The notes beneath the pieces are model-generated. The model was not told the DNA's origin. It saw only the letters and a program-made list of their open reading frames with translations, and ran no database searches. DNA of 40,046 nt from Algibacter pacificus (lineage in GTDB: Bacteria > Bacteroidota > Bacteroidia > Flavobacteriales > Flavobacteriaceae): assembly GCF_008033385.1 (NCBI RefSeq), contig NZ_VOGY01000017.1, forward strand, positions 1-40,046. Reading direction: 5' to 3'. Within the stretch, counting starts at the first letter, position 1. Every line of letters starts with the position of its first letter. The translations under genes were made by a program, and so were the position numbers. Shown here piece after piece: positions 1 to 8,156 of this stretch.

Positions 1-880
1 AAGTAACATTGGGAAGAAAATCAAACATAGTAAAAGTAAAACTCCCAAATTCCGACACCGTCGGAAACGTCAAAATTCAGAAATAATGAGCGAAGGAATG
101 AAGATGCGAAGCGAAGCTTCAAGCACGTAATTCCGAAAGCGAATGGTGCGTTAGCAATTTCATAATTTTGACCTGATTTTTTGGTTCGTTTTGCATCAAG
201 GCAAAATGAACAGAAAAAATAAAATGAGTCGCAGTAAGCAGTCACAGTAAAACAGCGCTTACTCAAATGAATAAAAAAAGAAATAGAAAAATAAAAAAGT
301 ATCATTGGGAAGAAAATCAAACATAGCAAAAGTGAAACGCCCAAATTCCGACACCGTCGGAAACGTCAAAATTCAGAAATAATGAGCGAAGGAATGAAGA
401 TGCGAAGCTTTAAGCACGCAATTCCGAAAGCGAATGGTGCGTTAGCAATTTCATAATTTTGACATGATTTTTTGGTTCGTTTTGCATCAAGGCAAAATGA
501 ACAGAAAGCAAAAAATAAAATGAGTCGCAGTAAGCAGTCACAGTAAAACAGCGCTTACTCAAATGAATAAAAAAAGAAATAGAAAAATAAAAAAGTATCA
601 TTGGGAAGAAAATCAAACATAGTAAAAGTGAAACGCCCAAATTCCGACACCGTCGGAAACGTCAAAATTCAGAAATAATGAGCGAAGGAATGAAGATGCG
701 AAGCGAAGCTTCAAGCACGAAATTCCGAAAGCGAATGGTGCGTTAGCAATTTCATAATTTTGACCTGATTTTTTGGTTCGTTTTGCATCAAGGCAAAATG
801 AACAGAAAACAAAAAAATAAAATGAGTCGCAGTATTCAGTCACAGTGAACAGTGTTTACTCAAATGAATAAAAAAAGAAA
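1..880. repeat. three tandem ~296-bp non-coding repeats
   Basis: Three head-to-tail copies start near 1, 297 and 593, with a constant 296-bp step; the third loses similarity near 880, and the first may extend past the left edge. Each copy holds a short perfect hairpin (TTCCGAC/GTCGGAA, loop ACC; 50-66, 346-362 and 642-658). Each also has a longer one with 11-bp arms around GTTCGTTTTGC (184-211 in copy 1, loop ATCAAG) and a weaker AGTAAGC/GCTTACT pair. Copies differ by small indels, for example copy 2 has a shortened GAAGC-rich stretch near 400. Open frames on the - strand recur at the same place in every copy, end at repeat-specific stops and resemble no protein, so the stretch is taken as non-coding. 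It accounts for the 900 bases without a gene before trpD. Confidence 0.93.
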
Positions 881-918
881 CCAACAACAACTCTCACTTT
901 TGTGGAAAAATAACAGAA

Positions 919-1911
919 ATGAAAAACATTTTAAACAGATTAATTAATCACGACACCCTTTCTACCGAAGAAGCAAAACAAGTAATCGTAAACATATCCA
1001 ACGATATGTATAACCCAAGTCAAATTACCTGTTTCTTATCGGTTTTTATGATGCGCAGCATTACCATCGATGAGCTAAAAGGTTTTAGAGACGCGCTTTT
1101 GGAACTGTGTTTACCAGTAAACCTTAGCGATTTTAATGCAGTTGATATTGTAGGCACAGGCGGCGATGGCAAACACACCTTCAACATCTCTACCCTATCG
1201 GCTTTTATTACGGCAGGCGCAAGCGTTCATGTTTCTAAACATGGGAATTATGGGGTATCATCAACATCTGGGTCATCCAATGTTATGGAACATTTAGGTG
1301 TTAAATTTTCTAATAATGAAGATTTTTTAAAACGCAGTTTAGATCAAGCAGGAATATGCATATTACACGCACCTTTATTTCATCCAGCCATGAAAAACGT
1401 CGCACCCATACGTAGAGAACTAGGTGCTAAAACATTTTTCAATATGTTAGGTCCTTTGGTTAATCCGTCGTTTCCTAAAAATCATGTTTTAGGTGTTTTC
1501 AATTTAGAAGTTTTAAGACTTTATAGTTTCTTATTTCAAAACACAGATAATAATTATAATATTGTTTACGCATTAGATGGTTACGATGAAATTTCACTAA
1601 CAGGAAAAGCAAAAATCATTTCAAACCATACCGAAAAGCTTTTTTCACCAGAAGATTTAGGCGTTTCAAAAATTTCACAAGATGCCATTTTTGGTGGTGA
1701 TAGTGTAAAAGAAGCGGCAAATATATTTGTTAATATTATTAGCGGCAAAGGAACAGAAGCACAAAATAATGTGGTTTGTGCCAATGCAGGATTAGCCATT
1801 GCCACTTCAAAACAAATTTCGCATCAAGAAGGTTTTGAACTAGCAAAAGAATCTTTGTTTTCAGGAAAAGCAAAAACGAGTTTAGATAAATTAATTGAAC
1901 TGAGTAAATAA
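919..1911 (+). CDS. trpD: anthranilate phosphoribosyltransferase
   Basis: Transfers phosphoribose from PRPP to anthranilate, the second committed step of tryptophan synthesis, in the cytoplasm. The 330-residue length is normal for the family. The PRPP/Mg-binding loop GTGGDGKHTFNIST is at about residues 79-92, followed by KHGN (107-110) and SGSS (117-120). It is the first trp gene in the window. Anthranilate synthase genes, which usually precede trpD in this family, are not visible and would lie left of the 296-bp repeats. The 125-bp spacer to trpC is unusually long for a trp operon and holds remnants of those repeats. The identification is firm. Confidence 0.97.
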   Translation: MKNILNRLINHDTLSTEEAKQVIVNISNDMYNPSQITCFLSVFMMRSITIDELKGFRDALLELCLPVNLSDFNAVDIVGTGGDGKHTFNISTLSAFITAGASVHVSKHGNYGVSSTSGSSNVMEHLGVKFSNNEDFLKRSLDQAGICILHAPLFHPAMKNVAPIRRELGAKTFFNMLGPLVNPSFPKNHVLGVFNLEVLRLYSFLFQNTDNNYNIVYALDGYDEISLTGKAKIISNHTEKLFSPEDLGVSKISQDAIFGGDSVKEAANIFVNIISGKGTEAQNNVVCANAGLAIATSKQISHQEGFELAKESLFSGKAKTSLDKLIELSK

Positions 1912-2036
1912 ATTGAGTTAACAGTCACAGTTTTCAGACTTACTCGAATACATAAAAATTAAGTTTAGAATAAAGCAGATCACAGTTAAAGTAGAAAACC
2001 TATTCAAACTAAACGCTGCCAACTCAATACTAGAAA

Positions 2037-2822
2037 ATGAACATTTTAGACAAAATAACATTAGATAAACGAAAAGAAGTTGCACTTCGCAAAAGTTTAA
2101 TCCCTGTTTCACAATTAGAACAATCCGTTTTATTTGAAAGACAAACCGTGTCATTAGCTAATAATTTACGCAACAGCACGTCTGGAATTATAGCCGAACA
2201 TAAACGCCGATCACCATCAAAATCTGTAATTAACAACGGATTAAACGTTCAAGACGTAGCAAAAGGCTATCAAGATGCTGGTGTTTGTGGCATGTCTGTT
2301 TTAACCGATGGAAAATATTTTGGAGGTTCACTAGACGATTTATTAACAGCAAGAGCCAGTTGTAATTTGCCTTTGCTAAGAAAGGAATTCATTATCGATG
2401 AATACCAAATTCTAGAAGCTAAAGCCTATGGCGCCGATGTTATTCTACTTATCGCCGCTATTCTCTCTAAAAACGAAATAAAACAATTCTCGGAATTTGC
2501 CAAAAGCCTAAATCTAGATGTGCTTTTAGAAGTGCATAACGAACAAGAATTGCATAAATCTATTATGCCAAGTTTAGATATGCTTGGTGTAAATAACAGG
2601 AATTTAAAAACTTTCGAAGTGAGTTTAGAAACCAGTAAATTATTAAGCACACAGATACCAAACGATTTTGTAAAAGTATCAGAAAGTGGTATTAGTAGCG
2701 TTGAAGCTATTAAAGAACTTCAGCCTTATGGATACAAAGGCTTTTTAATAGGTGAAAATTTTATGAAAACTGATAATCCTGGGGCCAGCGCTACCGAGTT
2801 TATAAACCAATTGAATAAGTAA
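2037..2822 (+). CDS. trpC: indole-3-glycerol-phosphate synthase
   Basis: Closes the indole ring by converting CdRP to indole-3-glycerol phosphate. The protein is a stand-alone 261-residue TIM barrel, not fused to TrpF. The catalytic-lysine segment AEHKRRSPSK lies near residues 53-62, the second conserved lysine segment LLRKEFIIDEYQI near 113-125, and the phosphate-binding end ESGI and LIGENFM near the C-terminus. All fit the family. It lies between trpD and trpF on the same strand. Confidence 0.97.
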   Translation: MNILDKITLDKRKEVALRKSLIPVSQLEQSVLFERQTVSLANNLRNSTSGIIAEHKRRSPSKSVINNGLNVQDVAKGYQDAGVCGMSVLTDGKYFGGSLDDLLTARASCNLPLLRKEFIIDEYQILEAKAYGADVILLIAAILSKNEIKQFSEFAKSLNLDVLLEVHNEQELHKSIMPSLDMLGVNNRNLKTFEVSLETSKLLSTQIPNDFVKVSESGISSVEAIKELQPYGYKGFLIGENFMKTDNPGASATEFINQLNK

Positions 2823-2864
2823 AATAGCACTGAATTTATTTCAAAATAACACAAATTGAATACC

Positions 2865-3512
2865 ATGAAACTGAAAATTTGCGGCATGAAATATCAAGAT
2901 AACATGACTGAAATAGCGGCTTTACAGCCCGACTATTTAGGGTTTATTTTCTACGATAAATCGGCTAGAAATTTTGATACATCCATTCCCGAAATATCAA
3001 ATTCTATAAAAAAGACTGGTGTTTTTGTTAATGAAAACTTACAAGTTGTTATTGAAAAAATAAAAACATTCGATTTACAAGCGGTACAACTTCATGGTGA
3101 AGAAACTCCAGAATTCTGTATCGACTTAAAAAACAGTTATGCTGAATTTAATTCTAAACCTCTTGAAATCATTAAAGTATTCTCCATTAAAAACGAATTC
3201 AATTTCGAAGTTTTAAAACCTTACGAATCTGTTTGCGATTACTTTTTATTCGATACCAAAGGCAAACACCCTGGCGGAAACGGTTATACTTTCGATTGGA
3301 ATGTACTAAACGCATACCCATCGACTAAACCCTTCTTTTTAAGTGGTGGCATTGGTTTCGATGAAGTTGAAGCGGTTAAAGAATTTCAAAAAAGTACCGC
3401 ATCAAAATACTGTTACGCTTTAGATGTAAACAGTAAGTTTGAAATAGAACCCGGATTAAAAGATATTGAATTATTAAAAACATTTAAACAAAGTTTGTCA
3501 TTCCGCAGTTAA
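2865..3512 (+). CDS. trpF: phosphoribosylanthranilate isomerase
   Basis: Performs the Amadori rearrangement of phosphoribosylanthranilate to CdRP. Motifs are KICGMK at the N-terminus (catalytic Cys), QLHGEE in the middle, and DTKGKHPGGNG and SGGIG in the phosphate-binding half. The ATG at 2865 is chosen because it gives the family's usual LKICGM start; a TTG nine bases upstream adds nothing conserved. The last residues, SFRS, and the stop codon are encoded inside an extragenic hairpin (3500-3520), so the natural C-terminus appears to have been rewritten by insertion of that element. Function is not expected to suffer because the tail lies beyond the barrel. Confidence 0.96.
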   Translation: MKLKICGMKYQDNMTEIAALQPDYLGFIFYDKSARNFDTSIPEISNSIKKTGVFVNENLQVVIEKIKTFDLQAVQLHGEETPEFCIDLKNSYAEFNSKPLEIIKVFSIKNEFNFEVLKPYESVCDYFLFDTKGKHPGGNGYTFDWNVLNAYPSTKPFFLSGGIGFDEVEAVKEFQKSTASKYCYALDVNSKFEIEPGLKDIELLKTFKQSLSFRS

Positions 3513-3570
3513 TGTGGAATTCATTATAAATTAAACCAAAAAATAAGATTCCCTCCTTGGAGGGAATGAC
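3497..3570. repeat. inverted pair of extragenic hairpins (REPIN-like) between trpF and trpB
   Basis: The left hairpin has 8-bp arms (3500-3507 and 3513-3520, one G-T pair, loop GTTAA). The right hairpin has perfect 9-bp arms (3548-3556 and 3559-3567). The unit begins GTCATTCC and ends GGAATGAC, so the two hairpins are inverted relative to each other. The right one belongs to the same family as the two hairpins around the GIY-YIG gene: read on the - strand it has the TCATT...AATCT frame, a CCAAGG centre and a GGAGGGAAT arm. The left hairpin supplies the trpF stop codon, and the right one ends ten bases before the trpB start. Confidence 0.8.
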
Positions 3571-3580
3571 AAAAGAAAAC

Positions 3581-4765
3581 ATGATGAATTATAACGTAAA
3601 CGAAAAAGGCTACTACGGTGAATTTGGTGGCGCTTTCATCCCCGAAATGCTTTACCCCAATGTGGAAGAATTACGCCAAAATTATTTAAAAGTTATGGCC
3701 GAGCCCGATTTTAAAAAGGAGTTCGATCAACTTTTAAAAGATTATGTTGGGCGTCCCTCTCCGTTGTATTTTGCAAAACGCCTTTCGGAAAAATACAATA
3801 CTAAAATTTATTTAAAGCGTGAAGATTTAAACCATACGGGTGCGCATAAAATAAACAATACTATTGGTCAAATTTTAATGGCTAAACGCTTAGGAAAAAC
3901 TAGAATTATTGCCGAAACTGGAGCCGGACAACACGGTGTTGCTACCGCTACCGTTTGTGCTTTAATGGGGTTGGAGTGTATTGTTTATATGGGTGAAATT
4001 GATATTGCCAGACAAGCACCAAACGTAGCAAGAATGAAAATGTTAGGCGCAACCGTTGTACCAGCTCTTTCTGGAAGTAGAACTTTAAAAGATGCTACAA
4101 ACGAAGCCATTCGTGATTGGATTAACAATCCTGTAAACACACATTACATTATAGGTTCGGCTATTGGGCCACATCCATATCCGGATATGGTTACTCGATT
4201 TCAATCGGTAATTTCTGAAGAAATAAAATGGCAATTAAAAGAACAAATTGGGAGAGAAAATCCCGATTATGTTGTGGCTTGTATTGGTGGTGGCAGTAAT
4301 GCTGCTGGAACATATTACCATTATTTACACGAACCTGATGTAAAAATCATTGCTGTGGAAGCTGCTGGTTTAGGCGTAGATTCTGGTGAAAGTGCCGCGA
4401 CTTCGGTTTTAGGTCACGAAGGTGTTATTCACGGGTGTAAAACCTTGTTAATGCAAACTAAAGACGGACAAATAACAGAACCCTACTCTATTTCGGCTGG
4501 ATTGGATTACCCGGGTGTTGGCCCAATGCATGCGCATTTATGCAAAACGGGACGCGCAGAATTTATGTCGATTACCGATGACCAAGCTATGAATGCGGGA
4601 TTAGATTTATGTAAACTAGAAGGTATTATTCCTGCAATTGAAAGCTCGCATGCTTTAGCTATTTTTGAAGAAAGAACGTTTAAACCCGACGATGTGGTTG
4701 TGGTGAGTCTTTCTGGTCGTGGCGATAAGGATTTACAGAATTATATTGAATATTTTAAAATATAA
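3581..4765 (+). CDS. trpB: tryptophan synthase beta chain
   Basis: PLP enzyme that condenses indole with serine to give tryptophan; works as an alpha2-beta2 complex with TrpA. The PLP-binding lysine lies in HTGAHKINN (Lys about 90), followed by GAGQHG (about 114-119) and the phosphate-binding GGGSNA (about 236-241). The C-terminal SGRGDKD loop is present. Two ATGs in a row (3581, 3584) are the sensible starts. An in-frame TTG at 3557 would put the hairpin sequence into the protein and is rejected. About 394 residues, normal length. It is separated from trpA by the inserted nuclease gene. Confidence 0.97.
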   Translation: MMNYNVNEKGYYGEFGGAFIPEMLYPNVEELRQNYLKVMAEPDFKKEFDQLLKDYVGRPSPLYFAKRLSEKYNTKIYLKREDLNHTGAHKINNTIGQILMAKRLGKTRIIAETGAGQHGVATATVCALMGLECIVYMGEIDIARQAPNVARMKMLGATVVPALSGSRTLKDATNEAIRDWINNPVNTHYIIGSAIGPHPYPDMVTRFQSVISEEIKWQLKEQIGRENPDYVVACIGGGSNAAGTYYHYLHEPDVKIIAVEAAGLGVDSGESAATSVLGHEGVIHGCKTLLMQTKDGQITEPYSISAGLDYPGVGPMHAHLCKTGRAEFMSITDDQAMNAGLDLCKLEGIIPAIESSHALAIFEERTFKPDDVVVVSLSGRGDKDLQNYIEYFKI

Positions 4766-4777
4766 AGTTTCATTTTT

Positions 4778-4801
4778 TCATTTCCGCGAAGGCGGAAATC
4801 T
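4778..4801. repeat. extragenic hairpin on the 5' side of the GIY-YIG gene
   Basis: Perfect 8-bp arms ATTTCCGC (4780-4787) and GCGGAAAT (4792-4799) around a GAAG loop, flanked by TC and CT. It lies 12 bases after the trpB stop and ends 11 bases before the nuclease ATG. It is inverted relative to the hairpin at 5099-5122 and shares its TCATT...AATCT frame and its loop, while the arm bases differ compensatorily. Confidence 0.85.
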
Positions 4802-4812
4802 AAAAACAAAAC

Positions 4813-5097
4813 ATGGAAGTACATTACGTTTACATATTAACAAATAAAAACCATACTGTTTTATATGTTGGGCGCACAAAACAATTAAAAGTTCGGCTAA
4901 ATCAACATAAAAACAATAGTTCAAAATCCTTTACAGGAAAATATATTGTTGATAAATTGGTTTACTTTGAAACAACAAAATATGTAAACAATTCAATAAA
5001 AAAAGAACGACAAATTAAGAAATGGAATAGAGCTTGGAAAATCAATTTAATAAATAGTTTAAACCCAGATTGGAAAGACCTTTCCGAATACATTTAA
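4813..5097 (+). CDS. GIY-YIG domain nuclease inside the trp operon
   Basis: A 94-residue single-domain GIY-YIG protein of the small UvrC N-terminal/YhbQ-like type. The GIY counterpart is YVYIL (residues 5-9) and the YIG counterpart is YVG (18-20). The conserved Arg and His are in VRLNQH (Arg28, His32), and the metal-binding Glu is in KKERQIKKW (Glu65). All catalytic positions are therefore intact. It has no second DNA-binding domain. The gene splits trpB from trpA, which are normally adjacent, and sits in a compact module (4778-5122) closed on both sides by inverted copies of one hairpin family. It is probably transcribed with the operon. The substrate is unknown; DNA cleavage or nicking at the hairpins is an inference only. 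A UvrC repair role is unlikely because the rest of UvrC is missing. Confidence 0.88.
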   Translation: MEVHYVYILTNKNHTVLYVGRTKQLKVRLNQHKNNSSKSFTGKYIVDKLVYFETTKYVNNSIKKERQIKKWNRAWKINLINSLNPDWKDLSEYI

Positions 5098-5098
5098 A

Positions 5099-5122
5099 AG
5101 ATTCCCTCCTTCGAGGGAATGA
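5099..5122. repeat. extragenic hairpin on the 3' side of the GIY-YIG gene
   Basis: Perfect 8-bp arms ATTCCCTC (5101-5108) and GAGGGAAT (5113-5120) around CTTC, starting two bases after the nuclease stop codon. On the - strand it has the same TCATT...AATCT frame and GAAG loop as the hairpin at 4778-4801, so the two face each other as inverted repeats. An A-run, not a T-run, follows on the + strand, so it is not a typical terminator for the operon. Confidence 0.85.
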
Positions 5123-5141
5123 AAAAAAAATAGTCTTAAAA

Positions 5142-5906
5142 ATGAATCGAATAAATAAAAAATTACAAGAAGATAAAAAACTATTGTCGATATACTTTAC
5201 AGCAGGTTACCCGAGTTTAACCGATACCGTATCCATCATTGAAGATTTAGAAAAAAATGGTGTGGACATGATAGAGATTGGACTTCCGTTTAGTGATCCT
5301 TTGGCCGATGGACCTACTATTCAGGCGAGTTCTACAAAAGCGCTAAAAAACGGGATGACCACCGAAGTGCTTTTTGATCAATTAAAAGATATTAGAAAAA
5401 CAGTGTCTATTCCGTTAATAATTATGGGTTATTTTAACCCCATGTTGCAATATGGTGTAGAGGCATTTTGTAAAAAATGTCAGGAAATAGGTATCGATGG
5501 ATTGATAATTCCAGATTTACCTGTGGATGTTTATAAAGAAGACTATCAAGCCATTTTTGAAAAATACGGCCTAATAAACGTGTTTTTAATTACACCACAA
5601 ACATCGGTAGAGCGCATTAACTTTATAGATTCTGTATCGAATGGGTTTATTTATATGGTGAGTAGCGCCAGTGTTACCGGAAGTAGTTCTGGTTTTGGGG
5701 ACGTGCAAACAAGCTATTTTAAACGTATTGCCAATATGAATTTGAAAAACCCGCAGGTTATTGGATTTGGAATTTCGGATCATGAAACGTTTACGCAAGC
5801 CACGGAGTATGCAAAAGGAGCCATTATTGGTAGTGCTTTTATAAAACATATTACAGAAAACGGTGCTAGTAAAACAGAGGATTTTGTGAAATCAATCTTA
5901 AATTAA
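5142..5906 (+). CDS. trpA: tryptophan synthase alpha chain
   Basis: Cleaves indole-3-glycerol phosphate to indole and glyceraldehyde 3-phosphate and passes indole to TrpB. The catalytic Glu is in VDMIEIGLPFSDP (Glu45) and the catalytic Asp in DPLADGPTIQ (Asp56), matching Glu49/Asp60 of the enteric enzyme. IDGLIIPDLP and the phosphate-binding GFGIS follow. The ATG at 5142 gives the 254-residue family length. An upstream TTG frame from 5070 would run through the nuclease 3' end and the hairpin and is rejected. Confidence 0.97.
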   Translation: MNRINKKLQEDKKLLSIYFTAGYPSLTDTVSIIEDLEKNGVDMIEIGLPFSDPLADGPTIQASSTKALKNGMTTEVLFDQLKDIRKTVSIPLIIMGYFNPMLQYGVEAFCKKCQEIGIDGLIIPDLPVDVYKEDYQAIFEKYGLINVFLITPQTSVERINFIDSVSNGFIYMVSSASVTGSSSGFGDVQTSYFKRIANMNLKNPQVIGFGISDHETFTQATEYAKGAIIGSAFIKHITENGASKTEDFVKSILN

Positions 5907-5907
5907 T

Positions 5908-6132
5908 GTGAAGTCTATTAACGATTGGAAACTTATTTTGTTCCTTTGCTTAACGCTAGGTTTAGCGCCTTTTTTTCCCGAACCTCATATTTGGGGTAAA
6001 CTTAAATGGATTATTGGTGGAGCAAAAAGCATGGAGTTTATGGATTGGTTTGATGTTGTTTTACATGGATTCTCTTTTGTACTTTTAACACGAATTGTTC
6101 TGATAAAAATATTTCAAATCGGTAAAACATAA
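5908..6132 (+). CDS. small two-helix membrane protein, conserved hypothetical
   Basis: A 74-residue protein starting with GTG one base after the trpA stop. Helix 1 is about residues 8-24 (LILFLCLTLGLAPFF), followed by a PEPHIWGKLKWIIGGAK loop, and helix 2 is about 48-66. The tight spacing suggests co-transcription with trpA. Similar small proteins with a PEPHIWGK loop occur in Bacteroidota and sometimes carry transporter-like names, but nothing here supports a transport activity. Function unknown. Confidence 0.7.
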   Translation: MKSINDWKLILFLCLTLGLAPFFPEPHIWGKLKWIIGGAKSMEFMDWFDVVLHGFSFVLLTRIVLIKIFQIGKT

Positions 6133-6214
6133 TTAAACTATTAATATGATATAAAATAGTGATTATAACATAAGTGAATTCATTAAATCTATTCTTGCCT
6201 AAAAATAAGAGAAC

Positions 6215-7492
6215 ATGACTAAAACAGAAAAAGTTGTCATTATTGGTGCCGGTTTTGCCGGATTACGACTTGCTCAAGACTTAATAAACCACCCAAATTA
6301 CGAAGTCTATTTAATTGATAAACAAAATTATCATCAGTTTCAACCCTTAATGTATCAGGTGGCGACGGCAAGGCTCGAACCAGCGAGTATTTCGTTTCCG
6401 TTGCGGAAAGTGTTTCAAAAGGCAAAAAATGTTCGAATTCGAATTACCGAAGTTTCAGAAATTAATTTTGACGATCAATTTGTAGAGACACCTATCGGAA
6501 ATTTTGACTACCAGCATTTAGTGATTGCTATTGGCTGTACCACAAATTATTTTGGCAACAAGAATTTGCAAGATTTTGCCTACCCCATGAAAACGATTCC
6601 TGAAGCCATTCAATTAAGGAATAGAATTCTGCAAACTTTTGAAAACGCACTAAACACCACAGATACCGACAAATTACAAACCCTATTAAATTTTGTTATT
6701 GTTGGTGGTGGTCCTACAGGTGTGGAATTAGCAGGTGCTTTAGCAGAAATGAAAACCCATATTTTACCCAAAGATTACCCAGACAAAGATTTTTCTAGAC
6801 TCACGATATATTTATTAGAAGGCAGCCCACATACCTTGAGCCCCATGAGCAAAGGTTCGCAAAAAATGTCTCAAAAATATTTAGAAGAATTAGGCGTTTC
6901 GGTAATTACAAACACCTTTGTTAAAGATTACGACGGCACAGTTGTTACCCTAAATACTGGAAAAACAATAAACTCTAAAAACGTTATTTGGGCAGCAGGA
7001 GTTACCGGAAATGTTATTAAAGGTTTCCCTGAAAGCTGCATCACCCGAGGAAATAGACTTATTGTAAATCGTCAAAATGAAGTCATAGGTTTAAAACAGG
7101 TGTATGCTTTAGGCGATATTTCATATATGGAAACGCCAAAACATCCAAAAGGACATGCTCAAGTAGCGAGTGTCGCTTTGCAACAAGCTTCTCTTTTAGC
7201 AGAAAATTTAACGCGAATGGTTAAGAACAAACCTTTAAAAGATTACGAATATACCGACAAAGGCTCCATGGCAACGATTGGAAAACGTAAAGCTGTTGTC
7301 GATTTACCTAAATTCAGTTTTCAAGGAAAATTAGCTTGGTTTACTTGGATGTTTATCCACTTAATGCTCATTTTAAGTATAAAAAATAAACTTCTTATTT
7401 TTATGAATTGGATGATAAGCTATTTTAATAATGATAGTACACTGCGCATAATAATGAAACCCGTTTCAACCAAAGTTAAAACCAACAAATAA
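6215..7492 (+). CDS. ndh: type II NADH:quinone oxidoreductase (NDH-2)
   Basis: A 425-residue FAD/NAD(P)-binding oxidoreductase that passes electrons from NADH to the membrane quinone without pumping protons. It has two Rossmann folds: the FAD-binding VVIIGAGFAGLRLAQ at about residues 7-21 and the NADH-binding VIVGGGPTGVELAG at about 162-175. HQFQPLMYQVATA near residue 40 and the FAD-contacting ALGD segment are typical of NDH-2. The amphipathic/hydrophobic C-terminus (FTWMFIHLMLIL, then MNWM) fits peripheral membrane attachment. The stop codon overlaps the next start by one base. Other members of the family could be annotated simply as FAD-dependent oxidoreductases. Confidence 0.9.
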   Translation: MTKTEKVVIIGAGFAGLRLAQDLINHPNYEVYLIDKQNYHQFQPLMYQVATARLEPASISFPLRKVFQKAKNVRIRITEVSEINFDDQFVETPIGNFDYQHLVIAIGCTTNYFGNKNLQDFAYPMKTIPEAIQLRNRILQTFENALNTTDTDKLQTLLNFVIVGGGPTGVELAGALAEMKTHILPKDYPDKDFSRLTIYLLEGSPHTLSPMSKGSQKMSQKYLEELGVSVITNTFVKDYDGTVVTLNTGKTINSKNVIWAAGVTGNVIKGFPESCITRGNRLIVNRQNEVIGLKQVYALGDISYMETPKHPKGHAQVASVALQQASLLAENLTRMVKNKPLKDYEYTDKGSMATIGKRKAVVDLPKFSFQGKLAWFTWMFIHLMLILSIKNKLLIFMNWMISYFNNDSTLRIIMKPVSTKVKTNK

Positions 7493-7950
7493 TGCCTTTT
7501 CATATAGTTTTAATAGAACCCGAAATCCCAAACAACACCGGAAATATTGGCCGTTTGGCACTTGGATCGGGTTCACACTTACATCTTGTAAAACCTTTTG
7601 GTTTCGAAATTAGCGATGCGCGATTAAAGCGTGCTGGGCTGGATTATTGGAAGCATCTATCGATAACTTATTACGAAAATATCGATGAATTTTTCGAAAT
7701 AAATAAAGATAAAAAAATGGCTTTTCTTTCCAGTCATGGCGAAAAAAATCATTGGGACATTCCTTTTGAAGATGATTTATTTTTAATCTTCGGAAAAGAA
7801 TCGGTTGGTTTACCTAAATCTATCATTGAAAACCATAAAGAACAGCTTTATAAAATCCCACTTTACAGTGAGCATGTACGAAGTTTAAACTTAGCCAATG
7901 CGGTTAGCATTGTTACTTATGAAGGGCTAAGTCAATTACATTTTAAATAA
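7492..7950 (+). CDS. trmL: tRNA (cytidine/uridine-2'-O)-methyltransferase TrmL
   Basis: SPOUT-class methyltransferase of 152 residues that modifies the wobble base of certain leucine tRNAs. It opens with IVLIEPEIPNNTGNIGRLA, the family's first motif. LIFGKESVGLP (about 101-111) and the C-terminal SLNLANAVSIV form the trefoil-knot SAM site. Start and stop of the ndh-trmL pair share one base, so translation may be coupled. Confidence 0.94.
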   Translation: MPFHIVLIEPEIPNNTGNIGRLALGSGSHLHLVKPFGFEISDARLKRAGLDYWKHLSITYYENIDEFFEINKDKKMAFLSSHGEKNHWDIPFEDDLFLIFGKESVGLPKSIIENHKEQLYKIPLYSEHVRSLNLANAVSIVTYEGLSQLHFK

Positions 7951-8059
7951 CAATATAAATATTTATTTAAAACCTAATTTTAAATACTATAGAGCACTTT
8001 ACAAACGTTGAAAGTAAAATTTAGTAACCGCATAACACACTAATTCACATAGTTTTAAT

Positions 8060-8067
8060 TACATTTG
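8060..8067 (+). promoter_or_regulatory. candidate -7 box (TACATTTG) before the EF-hand gene
   Basis: Matches the Bacteroidota -7 consensus TAnnTTTG in the 206-bp spacer after trmL. No clear TTG -33 element is seen at the expected distance, so this is weak. It would give an untranslated leader of roughly 80 bases. Confidence 0.35.
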
Positions 8068-8156
8068 AAATTGCAAAAAAAATATTTTATTTTCAACTAA
8101 ACCATTTTGAAAAAAATCGGTCTAAATTTCAAATTAACCTTTAAAAATTAAATAAA

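Noticed and set aside
21-843. Three similar open frames on the - strand (107, 76 and 76 codons)
   Set aside because: They recur because the DNA repeats; their ends shift with small indels, and the sequence is hydrophobic/Phe-rich from A/T runs without a recognisable domain. Treated as repeat shadows.
1-880. A CRISPR array
   Set aside because: The repeated units are ~296 bp and similar along their whole length, without short constant repeats and unique spacers, and no cas gene is present.
3557-3580. Upstream TTG start for trpB
   Set aside because: It would translate through the right-hand hairpin and add residues absent from the family; the ATG pair at 3581/3584 fits.
4813-5097. UvrC excinuclease subunit
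   Set aside because: Only the GIY-YIG domain is present; the UVR, RNase H-like and HhH domains of UvrC are missing.
5070-5141. Upstream TTG start for trpA
   Set aside because: It would overlap the GIY-YIG gene and read through the 3' hairpin; the ATG at 5142 gives the normal length.
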